64,000 nt of DNA from Pseudocitrobacter vendiensis (GCF_943590815.1 NZ_CALSBS010000006.1:62001-126000); one strand, 5' to 3'. Shown: positions 28,708-39,651, counted from the first letter of the stretch. The notes: a model not told the origin generated them from the letters alone. Program-made: numbers and translations.

Positions 28708-28741
28708 TGTAGGCCCGGTAAGCGCAGCGCCACCGGGCAAT
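28708..28741. repeat. REP element
   Basis: TGTAGGCCCGGTAAGCG ... CACCGGGCA, a REP-type palindrome downstream of paaY. A second weaker copy (GCCGGCTCAGG ... CATCCGGCA) follows at about 28751-28780. Confidence 0.8.
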
Positions 28742-28874
28742 AATGTGTGTGCCGGCTCAGGCGTTGTGCTCATCCGGCATTTTTTTACACATTCGCATTT
28801 ATTACACATTTCCTCCCCGCGCGTTCATTTCTATACTGTGGGCTCTTAATCTGCCTTAAACAGGACAGGGTGTT

Positions 28875-29747
28875 ATGAGCAACAACAGTGGTACGTTTAC
28901 TCTTGGTTCAAAATCGGTAAAACGACTGGGTTATGGCGCGATGCAACTGGCAGGCCCCGGTGTCTTTGGGCCGCCAAAAGATCGCCATGTTGCTATTACA
29001 GTATTGCGTGAAGCGCTGGCGCTGGGTGTGAATCATATCGACACCAGTGACTTTTATGGCCCACACGTGACAAACCAGATTATCCGTGAAGCCCTGCATC
29101 CGTATCCGGATGACCTGACGATTGTCACCAAAATTGGCGCGCGTCGCGGGAACGATGCTTCATGGCTTCCGGCGTTTTCCCCTGAGGAGCTCAAGCAAGC
29201 AGTACACGATAACCTGCGTAACCTTGGCCTGGACGTGCTGGATGTGGTTAACCTGCGCGTAATGCTCGGCGATGGTCACGGCCCGGCAGAAGGGTCGATC
29301 GAAGCCAACTTTACCGTGCTGGCGGAACTGCAACAGCAGGGGCTGGTGAAACATATCGGCCTGAGCAACGTTACACCGACGCAGGTGGCTGAAGCGCGTA
29401 AAATTGCGGAAATCGTCTGCGTGCAGAACGAATACAACATCGCACACCGTGCCGACGACGCGTTGATTGACGCGCTGGCGCGTGACGGTATCGCCTACGT
29501 GCCGTTCTTCCCGCTCGGTGGTTTTACGCCGCTGCAATCGTCAACGCTTTCGGATGTGGCTGCAAGCCTTGGTGCGACGCCGATGCAGGTGGCGCTGGCG
29601 TGGTTATTGCAACGTTCGCCGAATATCCTGTTGATTCCAGGTACTTCTTCAGTGGGGCATTTGCGGGAAAATATGGCGGCGGGGGAATTAGTGCTAACTG
29701 ATGACGTGCTGGCTACGCTTAACAGCATTGCGAAAAATGCGGGTTAA
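28875..29747 (+). CDS. pdxI: Pyridoxine 4-dehydrogenase / pyridoxal reductase, aldo-keto reductase
   Basis: 290 residues, homologue of E. coli YdbC, which was renamed PdxI after its pyridoxal reductase activity was shown. Aldo-keto reductase tetrad residues are seen in NHIDTSDFYGPH (Asp, Tyr) and TIVTKIGAR (Lys); the NADPH-binding segment includes IPGTSSVGHL. In K-12 other genes lie between paaXY and azoR; here pdxI directly precedes convergent azoR. Confidence 0.93.
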   Translation: MSNNSGTFTLGSKSVKRLGYGAMQLAGPGVFGPPKDRHVAITVLREALALGVNHIDTSDFYGPHVTNQIIREALHPYPDDLTIVTKIGARRGNDASWLPAFSPEELKQAVHDNLRNLGLDVLDVVNLRVMLGDGHGPAEGSIEANFTVLAELQQQGLVKHIGLSNVTPTQVAEARKIAEIVCVQNEYNIAHRADDALIDALARDGIAYVPFFPLGGFTPLQSSTLSDVAASLGATPMQVALAWLLQRSPNILLIPGTSSVGHLRENMAAGELVLTDDVLATLNSIAKNAG

Positions 29748-29752
29748 ATAAA

Positions 29753-29781
29753 AAGGCCTCCCGATTTCGCGGGAGGCCTCT
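29753..29781. terminator. Bidirectional terminator pdxI/azoR
   Basis: AAGGCCTCCCG / CGGGAGGCCT hairpin with A-rich left and T-rich right flank between the convergent genes. Confidence 0.88.
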
Positions 29782-29787
29782 TAAATC

Positions 29788-30558
<771 letters not shown>

Positions 30559-30631
30559 TCAGGCCTGGTGTGGTATTCTGGAGGGAACATATGACGAGAA
30601 CATTTCCGGCACACAGATGCCCGATAACGCT

Positions 30632-33600
30632 ATGACAGAACAACAAAAAATCACCTTCGCGACGCTGAATCAGCAACTCAATGCATTAACGCTGCGCGAT
30701 AAACAGCGCTTTGCCCGTCGCCTGCACGGTGTGAAGAAGGTTAAAAATCCTGATGCACAACAGGCCATTTACCAGGAAATGGCGAAAGAGATTGAACTGG
30801 CAGCAGGTAAAGTCCTGCTGCGCGAAGCCGCACGTCCGGATATCACTTATCCAGATAACCTGCCGGTTAGCCAGAAAAAACAGGATATTCTGGAGGCGGT
30901 GCGCGACAACCAGGTGGTGATTGTCGCCGGGGAAACGGGTTCCGGGAAAACTACCCAGTTACCGAAGATTTGTATGGAGCTGGGGCGCGGCATAAAAGGC
31001 CTGATTGGCCATACCCAGCCGCGTCGTCTGGCGGCGCGTACTGTGGCGAACCGTATTGCGGAAGAACTGAAAACGGAGCCGGGCGGTTGCATCGGTTATA
31101 AAGTTCGTTTTAGCGATCACGTCAGTGACAACACAATGGTCAAGCTGATGACCGACGGTATTCTGCTGGCAGAAATCCAGCAGGACCGTCTGTTGATGCA
31201 GTACGACACCATCATTATCGATGAAGCGCACGAACGCAGTCTGAACATCGACTTTTTGCTCGGTTACCTGAAAGAGCTACTGCCGCGCCGTCCTGATCTG
31301 AAAATTATCATCACTTCGGCAACCATCGACCCGGAACGCTTCTCGCGCCACTTTAATAATGCGCCGATTATCGAAGTTTCAGGGCGTACCTATCCGGTGG
31401 AAGTGCGTTATCGCCCGATTGTCGAAGAGGCGGATGATACGGAACGCGACCAGTTACAGGCCATTTTTGACGCCGTGGATGAACTGGGACGGGAGAGTGC
31501 GGGCGACATCCTGATCTTTATGAGCGGGGAGCGTGAAATTCGCGATACCGCCGATGCGCTCAGCAAGCGGGATCTGCGCCATACGGAGATCCTGCCGTTG
31601 TATGCGCGACTCTCCAACAGTGAACAGAATCGCGTCTTCCAGTCGCATAGCGGGCGTCGCATTGTTCTGGCGACCAACGTCGCCGAAACCTCGCTGACCG
31701 TACCGGGCATAAAATACGTTATCGACCCGGGTACCGCGCGCATCAGCCGCTACAGCTTCCGCACCAAAGTGCAACGACTGCCGATTGAGCAAGTGTCCCA
31801 GGCATCCGCAAACCAGCGTAAAGGCCGCTGTGGGCGTGTCTCGGAAGGTATCTGTATTCGACTCTATTCGGAAGATGATTTCCTGTCGCGCCCGGAATTT
31901 ACCGATCCGGAGATTCTGCGTACCAACCTGGCCTCGGTTATTTTGCAGATGACCGCGCTGGGGCTCGGAGATATTGCCGCTTTCCCGTTTGTCGAAGCGC
32001 CGGATAAACGTAATATTCAGGATGGTGTGCGTCTGCTGGAAGAGCTCGGCGCAATCACCACGGACGAACAGCAAACCGCCTATAAACTGACCCCACTTGG
32101 GCGCCAGCTGTCACAACTGCCGGTTGACCCGCGTCTGGCGCGTATGGTGCTGGAAGCGCAAAAACATGGCTGCGTGCGCGAAGCGATGATTATTACCTCG
32201 GCCTTGTCTATCCAGGATCCGCGCGAACGTCCGATGGATAAACAGCAGGCGTCGGATGAAAAACATCGCCGATTCCATGACAAAGAATCTGACTTCCTCG
32301 CGTTCGTGAACCTGTGGAATTACCTCGGCGAGCAGCAAAAGGCGCTGTCATCGAATGCCTTCCGCCGCCAGTGCCGCACGGATTTCCTTAACTATTTGCG
32401 CGTACGCGAATGGCAGGATATTTACACCCAACTGCGCCAGGTGGTGAAAGAACTGGGTATTCCGGTCAACAGCGAACCGGCGCAATATCGCGAAATTCAT
32501 ATCGCGCTGCTCACCGGTCTGCTTTCCCATATCGGTATGAAAGATGCTGATAAACAGGAATTTACCGGCGCACGTAATGCGCGCTTTTCGATATTCCCTG
32601 GTTCTGGTTTATTCAAAAAACCGCCGAAATGGACCATGGTTGCCGAACTGGTCGAAACCAGCCGTCTGTGGGGACGTATTGCCGCGCGCATCGATCCGGA
32701 ATGGGTAGAACCGGTTGCTCAGCATCTGATTAAACGTTCTTACAGTGAGCCGCACTGGGAGCGAGCGCAGGGCGCAGTTATGGCGACCGAGAAAGTGACC
32801 GTATACGGGTTGCCGATCGTTGCCGCGCGTAAGGTGAACTACAGCCAGATTGACCCGGCGCTGTGCCGTGAGCTGTTTATTCGCCATGCGCTGGTGGAAG
32901 GCGACTGGCAGACACGTCATGCGTTCTTCCGCGATAACCTGAAACTGCGCAGTGAAATTGAAGAACTTGAGCACAAATCGCGTCGTCGCGACATTCTGGT
33001 TGATGACGAAACGCTGTTTGAGTTTTACGACCAGCGCATCAGCCACGATGTCATCTCCGCTCGTCATTTTGATAACTGGTGGAAAAAGGCCAGCCGCGAA
33101 ACGCCGGATTTGCTCAACTTTGAAAAGAGCATGCTGATTAAAGAGGGGGCGGAGAAAGTCAGCAAGCTTGACTACCCCAACTTCTGGCATCAGGGCAATC
33201 TTAAGCTACGCCTGAGCTATCAGTTTGAGCCCGGGGCAGATGCGGACGGCGTTACCGTACACATTCCCCTGCCGCTGCTCAACCAGGTGGAGGAGAGCGG
33301 GTTCGAGTGGCAGATCCCTGGCCTGCGTCGTGAACTGATTATCGCGCTGATTAAATCGTTGCCGAAACCAGTGCGTCGTAACTTTGTGCCTGCGCCTAAC
33401 TATGCGGAAGCATTCTTAGGTCGCGTCACGCCGCTGGAACTGCCATTGCTCGACAGCCTGGAGCGCGAACTGCGCCGTATGACCGGGGTCACCGTTGACC
33501 GCGACGCCTGGCAGTGGGATCAGGTACCCGATCACCTGAAAGTCACATTCCGGGTGGTGGATGACAAAAACAAGAAACTTCAGGAAGGGCGTTCCCTCCA

Positions 33601-34534
33601 GGCGCTGAAAGATACGCTTAAAGGGAAAGTTCAGGAAACGCTTTCCGCCGTTGCCGATGATGGTATCGAGCAAAGCGGGTTGCATATCTGGAGCTTCGGT
33701 AATTTACCCGATCACTACGAGCAGAAACGTGGCAACTACAAAGTGAAGGCCTGGCCTGCGCTGGTCGATGAGCGTGAAAGCGTAGCGATTAAGCTTTTTG
33801 ATAATCCGCAGGAACAACAGCAGGCTATGTGGCGTGGTTTACGTCGCTTGCTCCTGCTGAACATTCCGTCGCCAATTAAATATCTGCATGAGAAATTGCC
33901 GAACAAAGCCAAGCTGGGACTCTACTTTAACCCATACGGTAAAGTGCTGGATCTCATTGATGACTGCATCTCCTGCGGTGTTGATAAGCTGATCGATGAT
34001 GCGGGTGGCCCGGTATGGACTGAAGAAGGCTTCACGAAGCTGCACGATAAAGTACGAGCTGAACTGAATGAAACCGTCGTCGAAATCGCCAAACAGGTCG
34101 AACAGATCCTGACGGCGGTCTTCAATATCAACAAACGTCTGAAAGGGCGTGTGGATATGACCATGGCGCTGGGCCTGTCGGATATTAAAGCGCAGATGGG
34201 CGGGCTGGTTTATCGCGGTTTTGTCACCGGCAACGGTTTCAAACGCCTGGGTGATACGCTGCGCTATTTGCAGGCGATTGAGAAACGACTGGAAAAACTG
34301 GCCATCGACCCGCACCGTGACCGTGCGCAGATGCTGAAGGTGGAAAGCGTGCAGCAGGCCTGGCAGCAGTGGTTGAATAAACTGCCACCAGCCCGTCGGG
34401 ATGACGATGATGTGCAGGAAATCCGCTGGATGATTGAAGAGCTGCGCGTCAGTTTCTTTGCTCAGCAGCTGGGGACGCCGTACCCCATTTCCGATAAACG
34501 CGTGTTGCAGGCGATGGAGCAGATTAGCGCGTAG
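30632..34534 (+). CDS. hrpA: ATP-dependent RNA helicase HrpA (DEAH family)
   Basis: 1300 residues from ATG 30632, matching the E. coli start; an in-frame ATG at 30617 would add five residues. Helicase motif I GETGSGKTT, motif II DEAH, motif III SAT and motif VI QRKGRCGRV are intact. Ratchet/winged-helix and OB-like domains and the long HrpA-specific C-terminal region follow. HrpA acts on stalled or collided ribosomes and on mRNA. The sequence is strongly conserved with K-12. A perfect palindrome follows the gene. Confidence 0.97.
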   Translation: MTEQQKITFATLNQQLNALTLRDKQRFARRLHGVKKVKNPDAQQAIYQEMAKEIELAAGKVLLREAARPDITYPDNLPVSQKKQDILEAVRDNQVVIVAGETGSGKTTQLPKICMELGRGIKGLIGHTQPRRLAARTVANRIAEELKTEPGGCIGYKVRFSDHVSDNTMVKLMTDGILLAEIQQDRLLMQYDTIIIDEAHERSLNIDFLLGYLKELLPRRPDLKIIITSATIDPERFSRHFNNAPIIEVSGRTYPVEVRYRPIVEEADDTERDQLQAIFDAVDELGRESAGDILIFMSGEREIRDTADALSKRDLRHTEILPLYARLSNSEQNRVFQSHSGRRIVLATNVAETSLTVPGIKYVIDPGTARISRYSFRTKVQRLPIEQVSQASANQRKGRCGRVSEGICIRLYSEDDFLSRPEFTDPEILRTNLASVILQMTALGLGDIAAFPFVEAPDKRNIQDGVRLLEELGAITTDEQQTAYKLTPLGRQLSQLPVDPRLARMVLEAQKHGCVREAMIITSALSIQDPRERPMDKQQASDEKHRRFHDKESDFLAFVNLWNYLGEQQKALSSNAFRRQCRTDFLNYLRVREWQDIYTQLRQVVKELGIPVNSEPAQYREIHIALLTGLLSHIGMKDADKQEFTGARNARFSIFPGSGLFKKPPKWTMVAELVETSRLWGRIAARIDPEWVEPVAQHLIKRSYSEPHWERAQGAVMATEKVTVYGLPIVAARKVNYSQIDPALCRELFIRHALVEGDWQTRHAFFRDNLKLRSEIEELEHKSRRRDILVDDETLFEFYDQRISHDVISARHFDNWWKKASRETPDLLNFEKSMLIKEGAEKVSKLDYPNFWHQGNLKLRLSYQFEPGADADGVTVHIPLPLLNQVEESGFEWQIPGLRRELIIALIKSLPKPVRRNFVPAPNYAEAFLGRVTPLELPLLDSLERELRRMTGVTVDRDAWQWDQVPDHLKVTFRVVDDKNKKLQEGRSLQALKDTLKGKVQETLSAVADDGIEQSGLHIWSFGNLPDHYEQKRGNYKVKAWPALVDERESVAIKLFDNPQEQQQAMWRGLRRLLLLNIPSPIKYLHEKLPNKAKLGLYFNPYGKVLDLIDDCISCGVDKLIDDAGGPVWTEEGFTKLHDKVRAELNETVVEIAKQVEQILTAVFNINKRLKGRVDMTMALGLSDIKAQMGGLVYRGFVTGNGFKRLGDTLRYLQAIEKRLEKLAIDPHRDRAQMLKVESVQQAWQQWLNKLPPARRDDDDVQEIRWMIEELRVSFFAQQLGTPYPISDKRVLQAMEQISA

Positions 34535-34555
34535 GTGAGATTACCATGATAAGTA

Positions 34556-34584
34556 CGGCCCGATACGCGTTGCGTATCGGGCCG
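34556..34584. terminator. Perfect palindrome between hrpA and the MHS transporter
   Basis: A 13-bp perfect stem (CGGCCCGATACGC / GCGTATCGGGCCG) with a 3-base loop between two convergent genes. No U-run on either side, so it may act in both directions as an mRNA end or weak terminator. Confidence 0.6.
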
Positions 34585-34596
34585 CATAAAGCATGA

Positions 34597-35916
34597 TTAC
34601 AACCCTGACGTCTGCGCATTCACCGCATCAATTCGATGGCTGCGGCTGGCAAAGAAAATGGCAATCAGCGAGATAGTGACCGTTGCGCCCAAATACCAGG
34701 CAACCGGAACCCAATCGCCGTCGTATTTCGCCAGCAGGCCCGTTGCGATAAGCGGGGCGGTACCGCCCGCCAGCGCAGCGCCAATCTGATAACCCAACGT
34801 AATGCCGGTGTAGCGCACGTTAGCGCTAAAAATTTCTGAACACAGTGTGCCCAACACGGCGGTGATCGGTGCCCAGAGAATACCGAACATCACGACGGTG
34901 GCCAGCATAATCGCCCAGGTAGTGCCGGTGTCCAGCAGCATAAACCACGGTACGATAAACAGGCCCAGCAGCGCGACGCTCACCGCGTACATGCGTTTGC
35001 GACCAATTTTGTCAGACAACAATCCCATCAGCGGAATCATCACCGTCGCAACCAGTGCACCGAGGGTGACGGCCTCCAGAACTTGCGATTTCTGGTAGGC
35101 GAGGGTGGTGGTGGCATAACTCACAATGAAGGTTGAGAAAATATAGAACGGCGCAGTTTCGACAACTTTTAGACCCGCCGCAATCAACACTTCACGCCAG
35201 TGATGCGTCAGTGTGTCGCGCAACGGCGCTTTCGCCACCTGACCGGACTGCTTCACCTTCTTAAACTCTGGCGTCTCATCGATATCTTTACGGATCCACA
35301 GCCCCAGTAACACCAGCACGGCGCTCATCAGGAACGGAATGCGCCAGCCCCAGGAGAGGAACTGCTCCTCGCTGAATAGCGTCATTAACGACACGATAAA
35401 GGTCGCCATCAGCATGCCAATCGTCACGCCCGCTTGCGGAATGCTGCCGAAAAATCCTTTACGTTTTTCTGGCGCATATTCATAGGCCAGCAGCAATGCG
35501 CCGCCCCATTCACCGCCAATTCCCATTCCCTGGATAATACGCATCAGAATCAGCAGAATGGGTGCCCAGATGCCAATTTGATCGTAAGTGGGCAGCAGAC
35601 CGATCATGACGGTTGCACCGCCCATCAGCGAGAGCGTCAACACCAGCGTTTTTTTGCGGCCAATACGGTCGCCAATATGGGCAAAGAGTACGCCGCCAAT
35701 CGGGCGAATAAAGAACGTTAGCGAGAAGGAAAGGTATGAGAGGATGAGTCCAATAACCGGATCAACCATCGGGAAGAAGATTTTATTAAACACCAGCGCA
35801 GCGGCTGTGCCGTACAGAAAATAATCAAACCATTCAATGGAGCTGCCGGTCAAACTGGCAATCAAGACCCGTTTGTTTTTTTTCAGGATCGTACTGCTGC
35901 TTTCTTGCGTCGTCAT
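34597..35916 (-). CDS. MFS transporter, metabolite:H+ symporter (MHS) family
   Basis: Start at 35916 (MTTQESSS), with GGGAG upstream, gives 439 residues. Twelve membrane helices are apparent, with the MFS signature GDRIGRKKTL between helices 2 and 3 and GLLSDKIGRKRMYA between 8 and 9. The opening GSSIEWFDYFLYGTAAALVF is typical of MHS symporters such as ShiA, ProP and YhjE, which take up organic acids or osmolytes with protons. The substrate cannot be told. K-12 has no such gene between hrpA and ydcF. FadR-type boxes lie just upstream. Confidence 0.88.
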   Translation of the reverse strand: MTTQESSSTILKKNKRVLIASLTGSSIEWFDYFLYGTAAALVFNKIFFPMVDPVIGLILSYLSFSLTFFIRPIGGVLFAHIGDRIGRKKTLVLTLSLMGGATVMIGLLPTYDQIGIWAPILLILMRIIQGMGIGGEWGGALLLAYEYAPEKRKGFFGSIPQAGVTIGMLMATFIVSLMTLFSEEQFLSWGWRIPFLMSAVLVLLGLWIRKDIDETPEFKKVKQSGQVAKAPLRDTLTHHWREVLIAAGLKVVETAPFYIFSTFIVSYATTTLAYQKSQVLEAVTLGALVATVMIPLMGLLSDKIGRKRMYAVSVALLGLFIVPWFMLLDTGTTWAIMLATVVMFGILWAPITAVLGTLCSEIFSANVRYTGITLGYQIGAALAGGTAPLIATGLLAKYDGDWVPVAWYLGATVTISLIAIFFASRSHRIDAVNAQTSGL

Positions 35917-35949
35917 GAAGGAAAACTCCCGCCACATTAAGTTAAAATC

Positions 35950-36171
35950 AGGTGCCACCTGATACCTCAAAGGTGCAACCTGCAATGTGTTAAAAAGGTT
36001 GCTTGTTTGTTAAGCAACTTAGAGGCGGGTGCTATTTTTAGCAAGGGTGAACAGGGGATTTATACGCAAAAGCCAGGCATTTTGATGATTGAATTATTCG
36101 CAAAGTGAATGATTGATGGTTTTATGTTCTCTGTTTTGGCGTGATATTGGTGATTTATTCAGGTGCAACCG
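35950..36171. promoter_or_regulatory. Three AGGT-N3-ACC boxes upstream of the MHS transporter
   Basis: AGGTGCCACCT at 35950-35960 and AGGTGCAACCT at 35971-35981 are palindromes spaced 21 bp, 34-65 bp before the transporter start. AGGTGCAACC at 36161-36170 is a third, slightly degenerate copy. The GGT-N3-ACC core is the pattern used by FadR-like GntR regulators. Between them, GGTTGC ... GCAAC (about 35996-36021) forms a hairpin. The rest of the 397-base gap to ydcF is AT-rich with no evident gene. Confidence 0.55.
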
Positions 36172-36313
36172 CATTATTTTTAGATGTTTCTGGTTATTTC
36201 AATAATGTTACAAAAATGCAAGCCAGGTAAAATTAACGCTTTCGGAGTGATCTACTGTCATGGAAGCTCAAACACGTTATCCTGTGCTGACCAACTCACA
36301 GAGAGGGAGGATT

Positions 36314-37114
36314 ATGCTAACGACATTGCCACAATTACCCGATAGCACACTCAAGGCGGCCAATTTAGTGGGGAGCTGGCTTGCGCAAAACGATTTTGCC
36401 TCCCAACCTCAATCAGACGATTTTGAAGTGGTGGTGCTGGCGGGGAACGCCGTTATTCCTGTCATCGACGCAGCCTGTCAGCTGGCGATGGATAAGGGAA
36501 AAACGCTGTTGATCAGCGGCGGTATCGGCCATTCAACGACCTATCTTTATGCCGCCATAGCCCAGCATCCGAGTTATAACACCTTGCGTACCACCGGGTT
36601 GTCTGAAGCGGCAATCCTTGCGGAGATTGCGCATCAATTCTGGAAAATCCCGCGCGAGAATATACTGGTTGAAGATGCATCGACGAACTGCGGCGAAAAT
36701 GCGCGTTTTACCCGTCAGATGCTGGACGCGCAGGGGATTGCTGTTAAAAACGGTATCGTCATGCAGGACCCAACCATGCAGCGTCGCACAATGGCAACGT
36801 TTGAACATGTCTGGCAGGACGTAGAAAACAGGCCGCACTGGCGGAGTTACCCCGGATGCCAGCCGGAACTCTTTAACAGTGAAAACGGCGTGGCATTTAA
36901 AGGTGATGACACCGGATTGTGGCCGGTGGCGCGATATCTCTCATTAATTATCGGTGAATTGCCACGGATACGTGATGATGAACAGGGTTATGGGCCGCGC
37001 GGTAAAAACTTTATTGCTCACGTGGATATTCCACTGGCGGTTGAGCAGGCCTGGAATCAGTTAACGCAAGATGCCACCCTACGGGAGATGTCGGCCATGC
37101 GCGCGTTGCGCTAA
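36314..37114 (+). CDS. ydcF: DUF218/YdcF family SAM-binding protein
   Basis: ATG 36314 follows GGGAGG and gives 266 residues, equal to E. coli YdcF; a longer upstream frame is not supported. The DUF218 core shows VVLAGNAV, LLISGGIGHST and EDASTNCGENARFT. E. coli YdcF has a Rossmann-like structure that binds S-adenosylmethionine; its reaction is unknown. Monocistronic, with a strong terminator. Confidence 0.93.
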   Translation: MLTTLPQLPDSTLKAANLVGSWLAQNDFASQPQSDDFEVVVLAGNAVIPVIDAACQLAMDKGKTLLISGGIGHSTTYLYAAIAQHPSYNTLRTTGLSEAAILAEIAHQFWKIPRENILVEDASTNCGENARFTRQMLDAQGIAVKNGIVMQDPTMQRRTMATFEHVWQDVENRPHWRSYPGCQPELFNSENGVAFKGDDTGLWPVARYLSLIIGELPRIRDDEQGYGPRGKNFIAHVDIPLAVEQAWNQLTQDATLREMSAMRALR

Positions 37115-37129
37115 GAAGCCGTGAATGAA

Positions 37130-37160
37130 GCCCGGAAAGGATCGTTTCCGGGCGTTATTT
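37130..37160 (+). terminator. Intrinsic terminator of ydcF
   Basis: GCCCGGAAA / TTTCCGGGC hairpin with a 6-base loop followed by GTTATTTTT, between the convergent ydcF and gapC genes. Confidence 0.9.
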
Positions 37161-38162
37161 TTACAGTTTGGCGTATTTTTCCAGTACACGAATCAACTGG
37201 GTTACAAACCCGTATTCGTTATCATACCAGGCTACCGTTTTGACCAGTTGCAGATCGCCTGCCTCGGTCACCTCGGTTTGCGTGGCGTCGAAAACGGAAC
37301 CAAAGTGCGTGCCGATAATATCGGTCGATACGATGTCATCGTTGGTGTAGCCAAACGACTCATTATTTTCTGTCGCTTTTTTTAGCGCGGCATTCACGTC
37401 ATCGACGGTGACTTTTTTACCCAAAATCGACACCAGTTCGGTCACAGAACCGGTTTTGGTCGGCACCCGCTGGGCATGGCCTTTCAGTTTACCGACAAGG
37501 GCGGGGATAACCAGCCCGATCGCTTTTGCTGCCCCCGTCGTATGCGGGATAATATTCTCCGCTGCGGCACGAGAAGCGCGCAGATCTTTGCCGCGTGGCC
37601 CGTCAACCAGCGCCTGAGTCCCGGTATAGGCATGGATAGTGGTCATGGTGCCCACCTTGATCCCGAATGCGTCATTCAATGCTTTTGCCATTGGCGCCAG
37701 GCAGTTGGTGGTGCAGGAGGCGACAGAAATAATCGTGTCGCTGGCGTTGAGCGTGTCATCATTCACGTTGTAAACCAGCGTTTTAATGTCACCTGCCGGA
37801 GCAGATATCAGGACTTTTTTTGCACCTGCATCGATATGCGCCTGCGATTTTTCAGCCGAAGTATAGAAACCCGTACATTCAACGACGATTTCTGCACCTT
37901 CCGATTTCCAGGGGATGTTCTTCGCCTCTTTTTCCGCAAAAACTTTAATCGTTTTACCGTTAACGATCAGCGCGTTGTCACTGAAATCAACGCTCCACGG
38001 GAACGGCCCGTAGTTGGAATCGTACTTCAGCAAATATGCCAGTACTTTTGGCGACGTAAGATCGTTAATTGCGACCACTTCATTGCTGCTCGAGGTTTCC
38101 AGCAGACGACGCAGGACCAGTCGACCAATCCGTCCAAATCCGTTAATGCCAATTTTACTCAT
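37161..38162 (-). CDS. gapC: Glyceraldehyde-3-phosphate dehydrogenase GapC, intact
   Basis: 333 residues without interruption. NAD-binding [10 protein letters not shown], catalytic Cys in [12 protein letters not shown] and the conserved WYDNEYGF near the C-terminus are intact, so an active enzyme is expected. In K-12 gapC is a broken gene, and the main glycolytic enzyme is GapA elsewhere. It lies between ydcF and cybB; aldA, which neighbours these genes in K-12, is missing. Confidence 0.95.
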   Translation of the reverse strand: MSKIGINGFGRIGRLVLRRLLETSSSNEVVAINDLTSPKVLAYLLKYDSNYGPFPWSVDFSDNALIVNGKTIKVFAEKEAKNIPWKSEGAEIVVECTGFYTSAEKSQAHIDAGAKKVLISAPAGDIKTLVYNVNDDTLNASDTIISVASCTTNCLAPMAKALNDAFGIKVGTMTTIHAYTGTQALVDGPRGKDLRASRAAAENIIPHTTGAAKAIGLVIPALVGKLKGHAQRVPTKTGSVTELVSILGKKVTVDDVNAALKKATENNESFGYTNDDIVSTDIIGTHFGSVFDATQTEVTEAGDLQLVKTVAWYDNEYGFVTQLIRVLEKYAKL

Positions 38163-38359
38163 GATGTTCTCCGTCAGTTCGCGTGATACGATTTTTTTAC
38201 TTATCCAGGCTTAGTTCAGCATTAGCGGATGGGCAACCCAATTTTGTTAATAACACATCAATGAGATGAGCAGGACGAAAGTAACTGCTGAAAAGTTAAT
38301 GAATTTTTAAGTAAAAACGGCTATTTTGCTTTTTTGTTAATTACTTATCAGGGGGCGCT

Positions 38360-38896
38360 ATGCGCGATAAATACTCAGGCCTGCAAATAGGCATTCACTG
38401 GCTGGTCTTCTTACTGGTTATTGTTGCTTATTGTTCGATGGAATTCCGTGGCTTTTTTCCGCGTAGCGCGCGTCCGATTATCAACATGGTGCACGTGTCC
38501 TGTGGCATCTCCATTCTGGTGCTGATGGTGGCGCGTTTGCTGATTCGCCTGAAACGCCCGGCGCCACCGATTATGCCGAAACCTAAGCCAATGATGACGG
38601 GTATGGCGCATCTGGGGCATCTGGCGATTTATCTGCTGTTTATTGCATTGCCAATTATTGGTCTGGTGATGATGTATAACCGGGGAAATCCGTGGTTTGC
38701 TTTTGGGATAACCATGCCGCATGCGGCGGAATCGAATTTCGATATTGTCGATACGATGAAGGATTACCACATTCTGCTGGCGAATATTGGTTACTGGCTG
38801 ATTGGTCTTCGTGCACTGGCCGCGCTGGCACATCATTATGTCTGGAAAGACAATACGCTGCTGCGCATGATGCCGCGTAAACGGGGTCAATCATAA
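38360..38896 (+). CDS. cybB: Cytochrome b561, superoxide:ubiquinone oxidoreductase
   Basis: 178 residues with four membrane helices. His residues in LQIGIHWL, INMVHVSCG, HLGHLAIYL and the C-terminal YHILLANIG/ALAHHYVW regions fit the two b-type hemes. E. coli CybB oxidises superoxide in the periplasm and passes electrons to quinone. It is transcribed divergently from gapC across a 197-base AT-rich gap. Confidence 0.95.
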   Translation: MRDKYSGLQIGIHWLVFLLVIVAYCSMEFRGFFPRSARPIINMVHVSCGISILVLMVARLLIRLKRPAPPIMPKPKPMMTGMAHLGHLAIYLLFIALPIIGLVMMYNRGNPWFAFGITMPHAAESNFDIVDTMKDYHILLANIGYWLIGLRALAALAHHYVWKDNTLLRMMPRKRGQS

Positions 38897-38979
38897 GTAA
38901 ACTGAATAGTCCTTTATTGGCCATGTGGCGTGCGTTACCATACCGCCACGATGGTTAATATTGTGTAAGGAAGAGCAGG

Positions 38980-39618
38980 GTGTTCGCAGATTTTGGCGTA
39001 CTAAATTACTGGACGTATGTGGTTGGGGCGATTTTTATCATTCTGGTGCCGGGGCCAAATACCTTCTTTGTCCTGAAAACAGGCGTGGCACACGGTATTC
39101 GTGGCGGCTACATGGCAGCGCTGGCGGTCTTTATCGGCGATGCGGTGCTGATGTTCCTCTCGTATGCGGGCGTGGCGACGCTCATTAAAACCACTCCTGT
39201 GCTGTTTAATCTGGTGCGCTATCTGGGGGCGATTTATCTGCTCTATCTGGGCGGGAAAATGCTCTACAGTACGCTGAAGCGTACAGCCGGAGAACCAGAA
39301 GCGCACCCCGAGCCGGGTCATGCTATTTTCAAACGCGCGCTGACGCTGAGCTTAACGAATCCCAAAGCGATTTTGTTTTATGTCTCGTTCTTCGTGCAGT
39401 TTATCGACGTGAAATCGGCTACGCCGGGGCTGGCATTCTTTATCCTGGCGCTGACGCTTGAACTGGTGAGTTTTACCTATTTAAGCTTCCTGATCGTATC
39501 AGGCTCGCTGGTGACGCGGTATGTGAAAACCCGTAAGAAGCTGGCGAAAATTGGCAATAGCCTGATTGGGCTGGTGTTTGTCGGTTTCGCGGCGCGACTG
39601 GCGACGCTGCAGTCCTGA
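38980..39618 (+). CDS. leuE: Leucine efflux protein, LysE/RhtB family
   Basis: 212 residues, the E. coli LeuE (YeaS) length, starting at GTG 38980 behind AAGGAAGA. Six membrane helices, with the LysE-family signatures [13 protein letters not shown] and [17 protein letters not shown]. LeuE exports leucine and some other amino acids. In K-12 leuE is elsewhere on the chromosome (yeaS); here it follows cybB. A palindrome at 39628-39651 follows. Confidence 0.93.
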   Translation: MFADFGVLNYWTYVVGAIFIILVPGPNTFFVLKTGVAHGIRGGYMAALAVFIGDAVLMFLSYAGVATLIKTTPVLFNLVRYLGAIYLLYLGGKMLYSTLKRTAGEPEAHPEPGHAIFKRALTLSLTNPKAILFYVSFFVQFIDVKSATPGLAFFILALTLELVSFTYLSFLIVSGSLVTRYVKTRKKLAKIGNSLIGLVFVGFAARLATLQS

Positions 39619-39627
39619 GTTCCTTTT

Positions 39628-39651
39628 TGCCGGATATTTCTGTATCCGGCA
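39628..39651. terminator. Hairpin downstream of leuE
   Basis: Perfect 9-bp stem TGCCGGATA / TATCCGGCA with a 6-base loop, 9 bases after the leuE stop codon; REP-like in sequence, and a likely 3' end. Confidence 0.65.

Noticed and set aside
38925-39188. 87-codon frame beginning before leuE
   Set aside because: It overlaps leuE in another frame and has no conserved features; GTG 38980 with its AAGGA site gives the full LeuE protein.
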